This document shows, in pieces, positions 19,714-20,144 of a stretch of 20,144 bases of DNA (positions are counted from its first letter, which is position 1; every line of letters starts with the position of its first letter). Location of the stretch: positions 1 to 20,144 of the IMG/VR virus record IMGVR_UViG_3300028557_002461, one strand, 5' to 3'. Position numbers and translations under genes: made by a program. This stretch comes from a virus. The notes beneath the pieces are model-generated. The model saw nothing but the letters and a program-made list of their open reading frames with translations. It searched no databases and had not been told where the DNA came from.

Positions 19714-19908
19714 ATGACATACGCAAGACTAAGAGATGTTTTGAACATGCTTAAGCCGGATCAACTCAATCAAGAAGCTCAAGTCCTTACAGGAGGTAAA
19801 ATGGTTCAAATTGATCAAGTTGAATCATTTAGAGGCGATGAAAATCTAGCTGGTAAGTTTGGAGCTCATCCAAAGCAAGTATTCTTAACTAATAATAAAG
19901 AACTATAA
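19714..19908 (+). CDS. Small unknown protein, 64 aa
   Basis: Starts MTYARLRDVLNMLKPDQLNQ. The opening helix LRDVLNMLKPDQLNQEAQVL followed by a short strand region resembles small conserved proteins of T4-like phages and bacteria that begin with a TY-x-x-LR-x-x-L-x-x-L pattern; no function is known to me for them. The rest (QIDQVESFRGDENLAGKFGA) is polar and ends with a strand. It is preceded by a late-type motif and followed after 3 nt by the next gene. Confidence 0.65.
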   Translation: MTYARLRDVLNMLKPDQLNQEAQVLTGGKMVQIDQVESFRGDENLAGKFGAHPKQVFLTNNKEL

Positions 19909-19911
19909 TCA

Positions 19912-20109
19912 ATGAAAGCAGTGTTAATATACGACATAGAATATGAGTCGTATGATAAGCGCAAAAAGCTTCCTACAGAGCTTGTTGCAGATCTAGATGA
20001 TTATCAATGTCAAGTAGGGTTTGGTAGCTTAAATTATCGCTCACATCAAGCAGTTAAAGATGCTACAGGCGTTAATACAAAGTACTGTAAAATAAAAAAT
20101 CTTGACTGA
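19912..20109 (+). CDS. Small unknown protein, 65 aa
   Basis: Starts MKAVLIYDIEYESYDKRKKL and includes PTELVADLDDYQCQVGFGSL. It is a mixed strand and helix protein with no membrane segment. It lies 3 nt after the previous stop, so it is probably co-transcribed. Its last codons contain the -35 box of the next promoter. No family recognised. Confidence 0.6.
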   Translation: MKAVLIYDIEYESYDKRKKLPTELVADLDDYQCQVGFGSLNYRSHQAVKDATGVNTKYCKIKNLD

Positions 20110-20129
20110 TTTCTATATTCCTGCATAAT
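20102..20129 (+). promoter_or_regulatory. Leaderless sigma70-type promoter for a gene running off the window
   Basis: TTGACT at 20102-20107, 16-nt spacer ending TTCCTG, CATAAT at 20124-20129, 6 nt to ATG 20136. Confidence 0.75.
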
Positions 20130-20135
20130 ATATGT

Positions 20136-20144
20136 ATGATGAAA
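20136..20144 (+). CDS. First codons of the next gene (partial)
   Basis: ATG ATG AAA follows the promoter at the exact 6-nt distance, the same opening as the gene at 19439. Only three codons are visible, so nothing can be said of the product. Confidence 0.5.

Overview
This window looks like part of a tailed double-stranded DNA phage genome, most likely a T4-related (myovirus-type) phage from an aquatic environment. The evidence is: (i) a block of virion adhesin genes, one ending in an intramolecular (endosialidase-type, S74) chaperone; (ii) AT-rich late promoters matching the T4 late motif TATAAATA; (iii) very tight packing of small unknown genes with overlapping starts and stops; (iv) standard-code ORFs throughout. 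The host cannot be named from the sequence. I see no tRNA, rRNA, CRISPR array or insertion sequence.

Layout. 1-5590 is a minus-strand late operon of virion surface proteins: a partial adhesin, a 661-aa S74 fibre, a shorter paralogue of the fibre head, a 75-aa protein, and two proteins with Pro/Thr stalks. 5666-8042 is a plus-strand group: an orphan MbcA/ParS/Xre-type toxin-binding domain, an unknown 213-aa protein, a membrane protein with a long coiled coil, and a small protein. 8039-11503 holds compact, individually promoted small genes, including a GC-rich basic protein with the clearest Shine-Dalgarno site and a strong terminator, ending in a RadA/RecA-fold ATPase. 11503-11740 looks like a junction: a broken small ORF followed by a visible change in codon and base usage. 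11733-14110 (minus) encodes a 57-aa protein and a 731-aa protein combining a Pro/Thr stalk, a leishmanolysin-like metalloprotease and a cupredoxin domain. 14162-20144 (mostly plus) is a second dense array of small genes: a lipoprotein, membrane peptides, a GIY-YIG-like protein and a second RadA-like ATPase about 70% identical to the first. It also contains a probable independent small RNA at 19294-19393.

Regulation is the most striking layer. By hand I find about fifteen sigma70-like promoters with a fixed 16-nt spacer. In nearly all of them the start codon lies 5-7 nt after the -10 hexamer, so the transcript would begin at, or within a base or two of, the AUG (leaderless). A second class, NNTAAATA followed by 5-9 nt and the start codon, sits before the virion genes and some others. 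The same rule decides several start codons, including a GTG at 6042, ATG 8257 (minus), ATG 15912 and ATG 18327. One promoter of the first class has no ORF with normal initiation behind it. It drives a roughly 100-nt RNA with a GNRA hairpin, a second hairpin and a textbook H-type pseudoknot that ends in a run of seven T.

How the genes may work together (inference): the stalked and S74 proteins form a host-contact or host-surface-degrading outer layer. The small early genes and RadA-like ATPases would serve host takeover and DNA metabolism. The orphan antitoxin-like domain could act against host toxin-antitoxin defence.
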